Shown here piece by piece: positions 26,224 to 35,524 of a stretch of DNA of 64,000 bases. Under the pieces are notes generated by a model. It saw nothing but the letters and a program-made list of their open reading frames with translations. It was not told the DNA's origin and searched no databases. Origin of the DNA: Tepidibacter hydrothermalis (GTDB lineage Bacteria; Bacillota; Clostridia; Peptostreptococcales; Peptostreptococcaceae); contig NZ_CP120733.1 of assembly GCF_029542625.1 (NCBI RefSeq), positions 1,302,001 through 1,366,000 on the forward strand, read 5' to 3'. The position numbers were made by a program, and so were the translations under genes. Numbering within the stretch: the stretch's first letter is position 1; every line of letters begins with the position of its first letter.

Positions 26224-27690
26224 TTAAATGTTTTCTTGTATTAGAAATTTAACTAAGCATAATATAGATGACAATATTACAAATATAAATGGAAAGGCTG
26301 CAACTATAGAAATAGTTTGAAGCATATTAAGGCCTCCTGATAAAAGTAAAGATAGTGCAAGTAATGATTGTAATATTCCCCAAGTTATCTTTGTTTTATT
26401 ACTTGGATTTAAATTACCATTAGAAGACATCATACCTAGAACAAATGTCGCTGAATCTGCGGATGTAACAAAAAATGTACAAAGAAGTATTATTGCTACT
26501 ATGGATATCAATGTTCCTAATGGATAGTTATTCATAATGATAAAAAATGCAGTTGAAGTTTTTAAAATAGCACTGTTTGCTGTATTTATTCCTAGATTTA
26601 TAGCCATAGTTCCAAATGTTGAAAACCATAAAAATGAAACTATTGAAGGAGCTAATAAAACTCCTATTATAAATTCTCTTATTGTTCTTCCTTTTGAAAT
26701 TCTAGCTATAAAAGTTCCTACAAATGGAGCCCATGATATCCACCAAGCCCAATAAAAAATAGTCCAAGATTTATACCAATCCGGTTTTTCGAATGGATTT
26801 AATTCTAGTACAAGATCGATAGAATAATCTTTTAAGCCTATGAAAAATGTATGTAGTATATCAAATGAAGGTCCTATCATTATAGATAATAAAAGTAAAA
26901 CCATGGCCATTAATACATTTAAATTAGAGAGTATTTTTATGCCTTTATCAACTCCACCTACAGCTGATATTATGAATAGAATTGTAACTATTAATATGAT
27001 AATAGTTTGTACTAGAGAACTTTCTGGTATATTGAATAAATAGTTAAGACCGCTGTTTATTTGAAGTGTTCCAAGACCTAGAGAAGTAGCAGCACCTCCT
27101 ATAGTAGCAAAAATTGCTAAAATATCTATTGACTTACCAATTCCTTTATTAGAAACATCTTTTCCAAAGAAGGGAATAAAGATATTACTTATCAAACAAG
27201 GATATTTTTTTCTGAATTGTATATATGCAAGAGATAAACCTAATATACTGTATACAGCCCATGGGTGAAGACCCCAATGCATGAATGATTTTTTTATAGC
27301 AAAACTTTTGGCTAATTCTGATCCACCTTCAATTCCCATAGGATCTACATAATGATTAAGTGGTTCGGCAACTCCCCAAAATACAAGACCAATTCCCATA
27401 CCGGCACTAAATAACATCGAAAACCAAGATATATAGCTGTATTCTGGTTTGGAGTTATTATCTCCTAATCTTATATTTCCGTATTTACTAAATGCTAGTA
27501 TTATACTAAACATTAAAAATAAAGTCATACTTATTAAATAAACCCATCCGAATTCACCTACTAAAAAATCTAAAGCATTGTTTGCCATAATATTAAATGT
27601 ATTAGGAGCTAAAAGGCACCATAAAACTATTGATAGTACTAAAAAAATTGAAATTATAAATACTTTGTTATCTTTTTTGTTTAAAATCAA
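26224..27690 (-). CDS. BCCT family betaine/carnitine/choline transporter
   Basis: 488 aa, TTG start behind AAAGAGGTGG. Twelve membrane helices. TM-associated GMGIGLVFWGVAEP and the tryptophan box YWAWWISWAPFVGTFIARIS match the Na+-coupled BetP-type uptake branch. It probably imports a quaternary amine as osmoprotectant or fermentable substrate; which one is not decided by the sequence. The C-terminal tail is short, unlike the osmosensing tail of BetP. Confidence 0.9.
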   Translation of the reverse strand: MILNKKDNKVFIISIFLVLSIVLWCLLAPNTFNIMANNALDFLVGEFGWVYLISMTLFLMFSIILAFSKYGNIRLGDNNSKPEYSYISWFSMLFSAGMGIGLVFWGVAEPLNHYVDPMGIEGGSELAKSFAIKKSFMHWGLHPWAVYSILGLSLAYIQFRKKYPCLISNIFIPFFGKDVSNKGIGKSIDILAIFATIGGAATSLGLGTLQINSGLNYLFNIPESSLVQTIIILIVTILFIISAVGGVDKGIKILSNLNVLMAMVLLLLSIMIGPSFDILHTFFIGLKDYSIDLVLELNPFEKPDWYKSWTIFYWAWWISWAPFVGTFIARISKGRTIREFIIGVLLAPSIVSFLWFSTFGTMAINLGINTANSAILKTSTAFFIIMNNYPLGTLISIVAIILLCTFFVTSADSATFVLGMMSSNGNLNPSNKTKITWGILQSLLALSLLLSGGLNMLQTISIVAAFPFIFVILSSILCLVKFLIQENI

Positions 27691-27717
27691 ATAACCACCT
27701 CTTTAATATTTTTTATG

Positions 27718-27820
27718 ATTAATAAGAAATTATATTCCTATTTAAATTTTTGATAAGTACAATTTACGTTCCGGATTGAAAAAAAGACTATATTTAAAAT
27801 TTTTGAAGAAAGAATTTTTT
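27718..27820 (+). repeat. Diverged copy of module C (C1)
   Basis: Tandem, diverged partner of C2, sharing AAGAAATTATATTC, a TATTTAAATTT...GATAA stretch, and a GAAGAA...TTTTTT end. No ORF. Confidence 0.6.
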
Positions 27821-27929
27821 ATAACGAATAGGAAATTATATTCATTTTTAATTTATGGATAAATATAATTTTCGTTATGAGTTTCAAAAAAGTTTACACT
27901 TAAGATTCTTCTAAAGAAGAACTTTTTTA
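27821..27929 (+). repeat. Module C copy C2 (109 bp)
   Basis: Differs at one base from 63763-63871. Begins ATAACGAATAGGAAATTATA, folds on itself through AACGAA..AAATTATATT and AATATAATTTTCGTT, and ends with a TTCTTC-TAAA-GAAGAA hairpin plus T6, like a small terminator. Confidence 0.85.
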
Positions 27930-28172
27930 TTTACACAAAAAAATAAAAACAATTAATAAAACAAATTGTTTTTATAATGAAAAATTATATTTAATACTAT
28001 ATCTATAGACCTGAAAATAAGTTATAAAGTACTTCATGTAACAACTCGATTTTAATATAAAAGTTGTAACTTGTCAAATGAGGTAGTATTTTTCAAATAT
28101 AAAAAAGAATTCAGATGTAAATCATCTGAATTCTTTTTTTGTTTGAACTATATGTTAATATTAAAAAAATTT
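27930..28172. other. Remaining BCCT/superoxide reductase intergenic DNA
   Basis: A/T-rich. Apart from the terminator at 28101-28140, only a weak ACAACT/AGTTGT dyad near 28041-28070 was seen. Confidence 0.4.
28101..28140. terminator. Symmetric terminator of the superoxide reductase gene
   Basis: Perfect 17-bp arms (28101-28117 and 28123-28139), A6 and T7 ends; functional for the leftward gene that ends at 28173. Confidence 0.88.
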
Positions 28173-28547
28173 TTATTTAACTTCTACACATTCACTGTTT
28201 TCCCAAAGACCATGTATATTACAGTAACTAAGAGCATGGATAGTTCCAGATTTATCAAGTTTAACGCTTGTAACTCCTACTGGTTGAGTAGAGTTGTTAG
28301 ATTCTCCGTGAGCTGAAAAATTAAAATTAGCTATTTCAACAGGAAATTTATCATTTTCTCCTTTGAAGAATACTTTAACCCAAGCTATATGATGCTCTAA
28401 AGTGTTAGGATGTTTTATTTCATCTCCTATAGATACTCTTAAATCAAATTCTTTATCTTTTTCTATATTTTCAGGTACATGTATAACAGGTACGTGTTTT
28501 TCTCCTTTAAAATCTCCAGTTTGCAAAAATTCTTTTAAACTTTTCAT
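28173..28547 (-). CDS. Superoxide reductase, neelaredoxin type (class II)
   Basis: 124 aa, TGGAGG site. Single SOR centre II domain with the square-pyramidal iron ligands visible: H18 in GEKHVPVI, H46 and H52 in KHPNTLEHH, C109 and H112 in CNIHGLW; the Glu before Lys17 is also present. The N-terminal desulforedoxin domain of class I is absent. It reduces superoxide to peroxide in the cytoplasm of anaerobes using rubredoxin electrons. Confidence 0.93.
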   Translation of the reverse strand: MKSLKEFLQTGDFKGEKHVPVIHVPENIEKDKEFDLRVSIGDEIKHPNTLEHHIAWVKVFFKGENDKFPVEIANFNFSAHGESNNSTQPVGVTSVKLDKSGTIHALSYCNIHGLWENSECVEVK

Positions 28548-28632
28548 TTATAAAACCTCCATTTTAAATTTATTAATTTATCATATTATATATATTCCCT
28601 CGATTAATAAAATTAAACACAAATAAGAGATT

Positions 28633-28661
28633 AAATATAAATAAAGACTTATGCATATAAT
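28633..28661 (+). promoter_or_regulatory. Possible sigma-E type sporulation promoter before yqfC
   Basis: AAATATA (28633-28639), 14-bp spacer, CATATAAT (28654-28661), close to the sigma-E pattern (ATATT, CATACAAT). About 100 bp before yqfC. Suggested because yqfC and yqfD are sigma-E controlled in B. subtilis. Confidence 0.3.
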
Positions 28662-28760
28662 TAAGAAAATTATTTTTAGAACGATAATAAAAAATATAAG
28701 TTAAAAATTAGGAATTAAATAATACGGCACTCATAAAATTATATAAGGGGAGGTGTGATA

Positions 28761-28997
28761 ATGGTTAACTTGCCTAATGATTTACAAATCGATTTGCCAA
28801 GGGTTACTACCATTAGTAATAAATGTATTAATATAGAAAATTATATAAGCGTTATGGAATATTCTAAACAGATGATAAAAGTTAATACAAAGGTAAATGT
28901 ATTAAAAATAGAAGGAGAAAACCTTATTATAAAATATATAACTGAGGATGATTTATGTATTGAGGGAAAAATATACTCTGTTGAATACTGGGTTTAA
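28761..28997 (+). CDS. yqfC: Sporulation protein YqfC
   Basis: 78 aa from ATG at 28761; the GTG two codons before overlaps GGGGAGGTG. YqfC family: LPNDLQIDLPRVTTISNKCINIENY, then VNVLKIEGENLIIKYITEDDLCIEGKIYSVEY. Small protein conserved in endospore formers and made in the mother cell; biochemical role unknown. 13 bp before yqfD. Confidence 0.88.
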   Translation: MVNLPNDLQIDLPRVTTISNKCINIENYISVMEYSKQMIKVNTKVNVLKIEGENLIIKYITEDDLCIEGKIYSVEYWV

Positions 28998-29010
28998 GGG
29001 GGCATAGAAG

Positions 29011-30186
29011 TTGTGGCAATATATTAAAGGATTTTGCGTTGTTACTATAGAAGGTTTGAATTTAGAAAAATTCATAAACAATTTGGCTAAAAATAAAATT
29101 TATATATTTAATATAAAAAGGATATCTGAAACAAAAATAGAAGCCTATGTATACAAAGAGGATGTTAAAGAGCTTATAAGTATTTATAGAAAATCTAACT
29201 ATAATTTAAAGATTAAAAGATCAGTTGGACTTCCATTTTTTATGAAGAGAGTTTATAAAAGAAAAACTCTTCTATTTGGAGGAATTTTATCCATATTTAT
29301 ATTATTGTTTCTGACAACGTTTATAACGAATGTGTATATAGACTGTCCTGAGGGAATAGATAAAAAAGCACTGAGAAGTGAAATTTATAAATGTGGTCTT
29401 AAACCTGGTACTAATAAATACATAATAAATAAAAAAGATATAAGAGATAGTATACTTTATAAGTTTAATTCAGTTGCATATATATCTATAAACATACAGG
29501 GAACTAGTGCTTTTGTAGATATAGTAAAAAAAGCTGAAGAGCCTAAAGAAAATAGTAAAATAAATTGTAATATAATTGCCAAAAAAGATGGTATAATAGA
29601 GAAAGTAATACCAAGAAGTGGAGAATCATTGATTAAAAAAGGTGATATAGTTAAAACTGGAGATGTACTAATAGCTGGTGGAAATCTTATGGCTAAAGGC
29701 GAGGTATGGGCAAAAACATTTTATGAAATAACAGAAAAAGTAGAGTATACAAACAAAAGTAAATATAGAACTGGAAAAAATAAAAAAATATTTAAGATAA
29801 AGATATATGACAAGGAATTTATCACAAATAAAAATATAGATTATAAACAGTACGATGTTAAGACAAAGGACTTTAAAATAAACTATAAAAACTTTGAATT
29901 TCCAATACAAGTTCAAGTAGATACTTTTTATGAAGTTAATATAAAGAAAAATGATAAGGACTTAAATGCGATTAAAAACACTCTTAAATCAAAAGCTTTA
30001 AAAAAAATGGATTATTTATTGCCTGTACAGGCAAGGATAATAGATAAAAATGAAAACTATAATGTAGAGAAGAATATATTAAAATTTACGGTTATTATAC
30101 AAACCCTAGAAGATATAGGCAAGTATGAACAAGTAGAAGGAGGAAATTATACTGATGATAAATTGCAAGATACAGATAGAGAATGA
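29011..30186 (+). CDS. yqfD: Sporulation protein YqfD
   Basis: 391 aa, TTG start behind GGGGGC. N-terminal cytosolic part, one transmembrane helix (about 88-110, LLFGGILSIFILLFLTTFITNVY), and an extracytoplasmic region with a POTRA-like segment and a LysM-free C-terminus typical of YqfD. It is required for efficient sporulation in Bacillus; mechanism unclear. The 3' end overlaps phoH by 32 bp. Confidence 0.9.
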   Translation: MWQYIKGFCVVTIEGLNLEKFINNLAKNKIYIFNIKRISETKIEAYVYKEDVKELISIYRKSNYNLKIKRSVGLPFFMKRVYKRKTLLFGGILSIFILLFLTTFITNVYIDCPEGIDKKALRSEIYKCGLKPGTNKYIINKKDIRDSILYKFNSVAYISINIQGTSAFVDIVKKAEEPKENSKINCNIIAKKDGIIEKVIPRSGESLIKKGDIVKTGDVLIAGGNLMAKGEVWAKTFYEITEKVEYTNKSKYRTGKNKKIFKIKIYDKEFITNKNIDYKQYDVKTKDFKINYKNFEFPIQVQVDTFYEVNIKKNDKDLNAIKNTLKSKALKKMDYLLPVQARIIDKNENYNVEKNILKFTVIIQTLEDIGKYEQVEGGNYTDDKLQDTDRE

Positions 30187-31144
30187 TGAATTTTCAAAGC
30201 AATTATTTGGAAATCTTGATGAAAATATAAAAATTATAGAAAAACGCATTAATGTAGATATTGTCTTAAGAGATGGAAGTATAGTTCTAATAGGCGAAGA
30301 AAAAAATGTAGAATTGGGTAAAAGGCTTATTAAAGAGTTAGAAATTATGACTGAAAAGGGAAATCAATTAAATAATCAAAATATATCTTATTGTATAAAC
30401 CTATTATTTGAGGGTAACGAAGAAAAAATGCAAGAATTATCTGATGATGTTATTGCTTTTACTATAAAGTCAAAGCCTATACAACCCAAAACTCTTGGGC
30501 AGAAAAAGTATATTAATTTAATAAAAGAAAATACTGTTACATTTGGAATTGGTCCTGCAGGTACTGGGAAAACTTATTTAGCTGTTGCCATGGCGGCAAG
30601 AGCACTCAAGAAAGATGAAGTGAATAGAATAGTTTTAACAAGACCTGCAGTTGAGGCTGGAGAGACCTTAGGTTTTTTACCAGGAGATTTAAAAGATAAA
30701 GTGGATCCATACTTAAGACCTTTGTATGATGCTTTATTTGAGATACTAGGATCTGAAAAGTTTGATAGATATATGGAAAGAGGGATAATAGAAGTAGCCC
30801 CGCTTGCATTTATGAGAGGAAGAACACTTGATAATGCCTTCATAATACTGGATGAAGCACAAAATACAACTCCAGAGCAGATGAAGATGTTTTTAACTAG
30901 GCTTGGATTTGGCTCAAAAGCTGTAGTAACAGGTGATATTACACAGACTGATATTCCAAGTAATAAAAAATCAGGACTTTTACATGCAAAAGAGATATTA
31001 AAAGGTGTAAAAGGAATATCTATTTGTGAACTGACAGAAAAGGATGTTGTAAGACATGAATTGGTCCAAAGAATAATAAAAGCTTACACTAAATACGAAG
31101 AAAAACAAGAGTATAAAAATACCAAAAAGAAAAATAAAAATTAG
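30155..31144 (+). CDS. phoH: PhoH-like ATPase
   Basis: 329 aa, ATG 11 bases after AGGAGG, within the yqfD 3' end. N-terminal KH-like part, then a P-loop ATPase with Walker A GPAGTGKTY (about 129-137) and Walker B FIILDEAQN. PhoH/YbeZ proteins resemble helicase domains of RecD-type enzymes and act with YbeY in rRNA processing; ybeY is two genes on. Confidence 0.92.
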   Translation: MINCKIQIENDEFSKQLFGNLDENIKIIEKRINVDIVLRDGSIVLIGEEKNVELGKRLIKELEIMTEKGNQLNNQNISYCINLLFEGNEEKMQELSDDVIAFTIKSKPIQPKTLGQKKYINLIKENTVTFGIGPAGTGKTYLAVAMAARALKKDEVNRIVLTRPAVEAGETLGFLPGDLKDKVDPYLRPLYDALFEILGSEKFDRYMERGIIEVAPLAFMRGRTLDNAFIILDEAQNTTPEQMKMFLTRLGFGSKAVVTGDITQTDIPSNKKSGLLHAKEILKGVKGISICELTEKDVVRHELVQRIIKAYTKYEEKQEYKNTKKKNKN

Positions 31145-31159
31145 AAAGGAGAGGGAAAA

Positions 31160-33184
31160 ATGAAATTTAGGAAGTTTTCCCTTGCTCTTTTGTTTTTTAT
31201 AATTAACTTCATAGTATTATTTACATTTTTAGCTCCTCAAAAATACGAATTAAAAGTAGGACAAAGAGCCCAAGAGGATATAAAAGCCACAAAAGATATA
31301 GAAAACAAAATAGAAACACAAAAACTTATTGATAAGGCTGTTCAGCAAGTTCAACCTGTTTATAAAAACAATCTAACAGTTCAGGCTGAGATAAAATCGG
31401 ATATAGAAAAGTTTTTTTCTGATATAAACTATATAAATAATTCTGTTATTAATAATGGTGAGAATGGAGAACCCTTAGATTCAAAGCAAAAACTAGAAAG
31501 TATACAGAAAAAGTATCCTACAATATCTAATAAATCTATAGAACTAGCTCTTAATATGTACAAAGCTAGACTTGAAAAATTAAAGAATTATATATTCGAG
31601 ATAATAAACCAGATAATGAGTACTGGCATAACAAAAGAAGAAGTAGATTATCAAAAGAAAAATGTATCAGAGTTTTTTGAAGAAATAAAAACATTTAATC
31701 AAAATGAAAAGCTGTTAAGTATAGAAATAATAGATAATTATATAAGACCTAATAAGTTTTTGGACTTAGAAAAAACACAAGAAAAAACAGAGCAAGCAAA
31801 AGAGTCTGTTGAAAAGGTTGTAATACCAAAGGGTGAAAATATAATATCCAAGGGAGAAGTTATAACTGAAGAAAAATTGGAAATTTTACAGAGTATAGGA
31901 CTTGTTCAAAAAAAGGGCAAAGAAGATTTCTTTGTTATAATAGGTTTAATACTGATAATACTTATACTTGAAGCTTTGGGAGCATTGTATATAAATGTTT
32001 TTGATAAAAAAATATTGAAAGATGAAAAGAAGCTATTACTAATAATATTGATTATCTCTATTACAATGTTAATTAGTATAAGCCTTAGTAAGATATCTTT
32101 ATATATAATACCAGTTGCAGGAGCAAGTATGCTGATAAGTATACTTTTAAATACTAATATAGCTATAATATCAAACTTGATTATATCTATAATGCTTTAT
32201 ATAGCTACTGGTGATATAAATATATTATTAATATCATTAGTTTCTGGAACATTTGGGGCTTTTGCCAACCTAGAAATAGCTCAAAGAAGAAATGTAATAA
32301 TTACAGGGTTTAAAATAGGACTTTTAAACTTATTGATTGTAATGGCAATGGGTTTTATAACTACAACAAACTTAAAAGAGCCTTTTATAAATTCATTACT
32401 GTCTTTATTATCAGGTATAATTTCGTCTATTTTCGTAGTTGGAAGCTTACCTCTTTGGGAACATTATTTTGATATACTGACAAGTCTTAAATTATTAGAA
32501 CTATCAAGTGCTAATAATGAAATATTAAAAAGGATGTTAATAGAAACACCAGGTACATATCATCACAGTATAATAGTTGGAAATTTAGCAGAAAGAGCTT
32601 GTGATAAAATAGGAGCAAATTCGTTGTTTGCAAGAGTTGCTTCGTATTATCATGATATGGGAAAATTATCAAAACCGTATTTTTTCAAAGAAAATCAAAT
32701 AACTACTGATAATCCTCATGATAAGATGTCTCCTATAGTAAGTACGAAGGTGATCAAAGAACATGTAAGCTATGGAGTAGAACTTGCTCAAAAACATAAA
32801 TTGCCTAAAGAAATAATAAATATAATAAGAGAACATCATGGAACAACATCAGTTGCATATTTTTATTATAAGGCTAAAGAAATGGGAATGGATGTAAAGG
32901 AAGAGGACTTTAGATATAAAGGTCCAGAGCCTCAAAGTAAGGAAGCCGCTGTAATAATGATGGCAGATTCTGTAGAAGCTGCTATTAGAAGTATAAAAGA
33001 ACCTAGTAAAGAAAAAATTGAAGACATGATAGGAAAAATAGTTAAAGGTAAATTAAATGATGGACAGTTCGATAAAAGTAACTTAACATTAAAAGAATTA
33101 GATTTGATAAAAGAAGCTTTTATAGAGGTTATCATGGGTATGTTTCATCAAAGAATAGAATACCCACAAGAAGGAGGAAATTAA
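31160..33184 (+). CDS. pgpH: c-di-AMP phosphodiesterase PgpH (7TM-HD)
   Basis: 674 aa. An N-terminal membrane helix, an extracytoplasmic 7TMR-HDED domain (about 40-250), seven membrane helices (about 255-440), and a cytosolic HD domain with YHHSIIVGNLAE, YYHDMGK, the EHHGTT motif and a downstream D. PgpH hydrolyses c-di-AMP to pApA, controlling potassium and osmolyte balance. This is yqfF of B. subtilis, in its conserved place between phoH and ybeY. Confidence 0.93.
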   Translation: MKFRKFSLALLFFIINFIVLFTFLAPQKYELKVGQRAQEDIKATKDIENKIETQKLIDKAVQQVQPVYKNNLTVQAEIKSDIEKFFSDINYINNSVINNGENGEPLDSKQKLESIQKKYPTISNKSIELALNMYKARLEKLKNYIFEIINQIMSTGITKEEVDYQKKNVSEFFEEIKTFNQNEKLLSIEIIDNYIRPNKFLDLEKTQEKTEQAKESVEKVVIPKGENIISKGEVITEEKLEILQSIGLVQKKGKEDFFVIIGLILIILILEALGALYINVFDKKILKDEKKLLLIILIISITMLISISLSKISLYIIPVAGASMLISILLNTNIAIISNLIISIMLYIATGDINILLISLVSGTFGAFANLEIAQRRNVIITGFKIGLLNLLIVMAMGFITTTNLKEPFINSLLSLLSGIISSIFVVGSLPLWEHYFDILTSLKLLELSSANNEILKRMLIETPGTYHHSIIVGNLAERACDKIGANSLFARVASYYHDMGKLSKPYFFKENQITTDNPHDKMSPIVSTKVIKEHVSYGVELAQKHKLPKEIINIIREHHGTTSVAYFYYKAKEMGMDVKEEDFRYKGPEPQSKEAAVIMMADSVEAAIRSIKEPSKEKIEDMIGKIVKGKLNDGQFDKSNLTLKELDLIKEAFIEVIMGMFHQRIEYPQEGGN

Positions 33185-33646
33185 ATGCAGTTAATAATGG
33201 ATAATAGACAAGATAAAATAGAAGTAAGAGATGAATTAATGAATACTATAAAGAATGTAACAAAAGAGTGCTTAAAGTATGAAGGTTTTGATGAGGATTA
33301 TGAAATAAGCTTGTCATTTGTAGATAACGACGAAATACATAAGTTGAATAAATTGTATAGAGGAATAGATAGAGAAACAGATGTATTGTCATTTCCATTA
33401 ATAGGAGATGATGAGTTTGACATAGAGCTTGAGGAAAAAGCTCTTGGAGATATTGTAATATCTATGGAAAAAGCTCTGGAACAAAGCAAGGAATACAATC
33501 ATTCTTATGAAAGAGAAGTTGCTTTTTTGGTTTGTCATAGCATGTTTCATTTAATGGGGTATGATCATGATACAGAAGAAAACACAAAAATTATGAGATC
33601 AAAGGAAGAAGCTGTTTTAGTTAAACTTGGAATAGTGAGGATGTAA
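33185..33646 (+). CDS. ybeY: Endoribonuclease YbeY
   Basis: 153 aa, starting on the base after the pgpH stop, AAGGAGG site. UPF0054 metalloprotein with three zinc histidines in HSMFHLMGYDH near the C-terminus and the conserved RxxDRETDVLSFP segment (here RGIDRETDVLSFP). Acts in 16S rRNA 3' end maturation and ribosome quality control. Confidence 0.94.
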   Translation: MQLIMDNRQDKIEVRDELMNTIKNVTKECLKYEGFDEDYEISLSFVDNDEIHKLNKLYRGIDRETDVLSFPLIGDDEFDIELEEKALGDIVISMEKALEQSKEYNHSYEREVAFLVCHSMFHLMGYDHDTEENTKIMRSKEEAVLVKLGIVRM

Positions 33647-33647
33647 T

Positions 33648-34349
33648 ATGAGAGCTAAAAAGCTTATAAATGCTTTCAATTGTGCTATAGAGGGTATAAT
33701 ATATACGGTTAAAAATGAGAGAAATATGAAAATACACTATTTAATAGCTATAATAGTTTTGTTTTTAAGTTTATTCTTTGATTTGACTAAATATGAAATA
33801 ATTATTTTGTTTTTTACTATATCCTTAGTTATAATATCTGAAATGATAAATACAGCAATAGAAAAATCTATAGACTTGTTCACCAGTGAATATCATGAAC
33901 TTGCAAAAATTGCTAAAGATGTTTCGGCAGGAGCTGTTTTAATTGCTTCTTTAAATTCTATTGTAATAGGATACTTATTATTTTTTGATAGAATAAATCC
34001 ACTATCAAATATTGTTTTAAATAAAATAAGAAAATCAGAAATGCATATAACTGTTATAGCAATAGTAATAGTTCTTATATTTGTAGTTATAGTTAAAGCC
34101 GTAACAAAAAAGGGAACTTACTTAAAAGGAGGCATGCCTAGCGGACATGCGGCACTTGCATTTTCAGTTGCAACTGCAGTAACATTTATTTCTGAGGAAA
34201 TATTAGTATCAACTCTTACATATATATTAGCTTTACTAGTTGCACAAAGCAGAATAGAAGGGGAAATTCATAGTGGTATAGAAGTTGTATTTGGAGCTGG
34301 ATTGGGAATACTAACAACTATATTAATATTTCAAATAAGCTTAGGATAA
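33648..34349 (+). CDS. dgkA: Undecaprenol kinase DgkA fused to a PAP2 phosphatase domain
   Basis: 233 aa. First half: three-helix diacylglycerol-kinase-like domain with EMINTAIEKSID and AKDVSAGAVL, as in Gram-positive undecaprenol kinase. Second half: PAP2 domain with the phosphatase motifs GGMPSGHAA and SRIEGEIHSGIEVVFG. One membrane protein thus carries a kinase and a phosphatase of the lipid carrier. This fusion occurs in several clostridia. Starts one base after ybeY. Confidence 0.9.
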   Translation: MRAKKLINAFNCAIEGIIYTVKNERNMKIHYLIAIIVLFLSLFFDLTKYEIIILFFTISLVIISEMINTAIEKSIDLFTSEYHELAKIAKDVSAGAVLIASLNSIVIGYLLFFDRINPLSNIVLNKIRKSEMHITVIAIVIVLIFVVIVKAVTKKGTYLKGGMPSGHAALAFSVATAVTFISEEILVSTLTYILALLVAQSRIEGEIHSGIEVVFGAGLGILTTILIFQISLG

Positions 34350-34373
34350 AGAATGGAAGAATTTCCATTCTTT
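34350..34373 (+). terminator. Terminator after dgkA-PAP2
   Basis: 9-bp stem (34350-34358 with 34362-34370) and a short T tail, just after the stop codon. Confidence 0.75.
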
Positions 34374-34410
34374 TGACGACTCTGCATGTAATCTGTATTT
34401 TAAATAAATA

Positions 34411-34439
34411 TTGGATAAAACTTAAATGTTTGATATAAT
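34411..34439 (+). promoter_or_regulatory. Sigma-A promoter upstream of DUF502-cdd-era
   Basis: TTGGAT (34411-34416), 17-bp spacer, TATAAT (34434-34439) with a TGA extended -10; 54 bp before the DUF502 start. Confidence 0.8.
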
Positions 34440-34492
34440 TGAAAATGCTCTATATCTAGAGTTAAAGAGTTAAAGCGAAAGGATGATGGGTT

Positions 34493-35101
34493 TTGAAAAA
34501 AAATAGTTCTGATAAAACAGATATAAAAAGAGTGTTTATAAGCGGAATTTTTACCATTCTTCCAATTGCTGTTACTATATCATTAGTATTTTGGCTTTTT
34601 AATAAGGTAGATTATATATTTAGAGTACCCCTTGAAAAACTATTAGGAATTCATCTTTATGGTGTTGGTATAGTAATAACACTTATATTGACATTTGCTG
34701 CAGGTATCTTTGCAACAGATGTTATAGGTAAAAGAATATTTAATGGATTTGAAAAGGTAATGCATAAAATTCCTTTAGTTGGAATGATATATTCTTCTGT
34801 AAAACAAGTAGTAGATGCTTTTGCTAGTAAAAAAGGAGAAGGCTTTAAAAATACTGTCTTAGTTCAATATCCTTCAAAGGGGATATATACAATAGGGTTC
34901 ATAACTACGAATGCACCGGATTCTATAAATGGATACACAGGAGAGGAAAGTGTATTTGTATTCATACCTACAACTCCAAATCCTACATCTGGAATGCTTG
35001 TTGCAGTATCTAAAAAAGATATAGTCTATTTGGATGTATCTATTGATAATGCTCTTAAAATAATAGTTTCAGGCGGGATTGTAGGCTATAAAGAAAACTA
35101 A
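34493..35101 (+). CDS. DUF502 membrane protein
   Basis: 202 aa, TTG start behind AAAGGATGATGGG. DUF502 family: two membrane helices (about 15-37 and 55-78), then a cytosolic beta-rich part with KIPLVGMIYSSVKQVVDAF, GFITTNA and VFIPTTPNPTSGMLVAV, all conserved in the family. Function unknown. Head of the unit that continues into cdd and era. Confidence 0.88.
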   Translation: MKKNSSDKTDIKRVFISGIFTILPIAVTISLVFWLFNKVDYIFRVPLEKLLGIHLYGVGIVITLILTFAAGIFATDVIGKRIFNGFEKVMHKIPLVGMIYSSVKQVVDAFASKKGEGFKNTVLVQYPSKGIYTIGFITTNAPDSINGYTGEESVFVFIPTTPNPTSGMLVAVSKKDIVYLDVSIDNALKIIVSGGIVGYKEN

Positions 35102-35115
35102 AGGAGGAATTTTAA

Positions 35116-35511
35116 ATGGATAATAAGGAATTACTAAAAATAGCAGAAAAGGCTAAGGAAAATGCATATGTTCCATATTCTAAATTTCATGTAGGAGCAG
35201 CTCTTTTGACTAAATCAGGTAAGGTTTTTACTGGATGCAATGTAGAATGTGCATCTTATGGAGGCACTAATTGTGCAGAAAGAACAGCAATATTTAAGGC
35301 TGTATCAGAAGGTGAAAAAGAGTTTGAAAAAATAGCTATAACTAGTGACAATGCAGGGGAAACTTACCCGTGTGGAATATGCAGACAAGTTATATTAGAA
35401 TTTGGAAGAGATATTAAAGTTGTATTAGGAGAGTCTGAAGGTGAGCATAGAGAAATGTCTATACAAGAGTTGATTCCACATGGTTTCACTGGAGCAGACC
35501 TTAAAAAATAA
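35116..35511 (+). CDS. cdd: Cytidine deaminase
   Basis: 131 aa, AAGGAGGA site. Zinc deaminase with the catalytic CAERTA (Glu as proton shuttle) and the PCGICRQ metal motif; YVPYSKFHVGAAL N-terminal signature. Tetrameric enzyme of pyrimidine salvage, converting cytidine and deoxycytidine to uridine forms. Between DUF502 and era, as in Bacillus. Confidence 0.96.
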   Translation: MDNKELLKIAEKAKENAYVPYSKFHVGAALLTKSGKVFTGCNVECASYGGTNCAERTAIFKAVSEGEKEFEKIAITSDNAGETYPCGICRQVILEFGRDIKVVLGESEGEHREMSIQELIPHGFTGADLKK

Positions 35512-35524
35512 AGAGGTGACTAAA

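Noticed and set aside
15363-28750. Genomic island or prophage
   Set aside because: No integrase, phage genes, tRNA target or att repeats were found, and the block includes housekeeping rnpB and ssrA.
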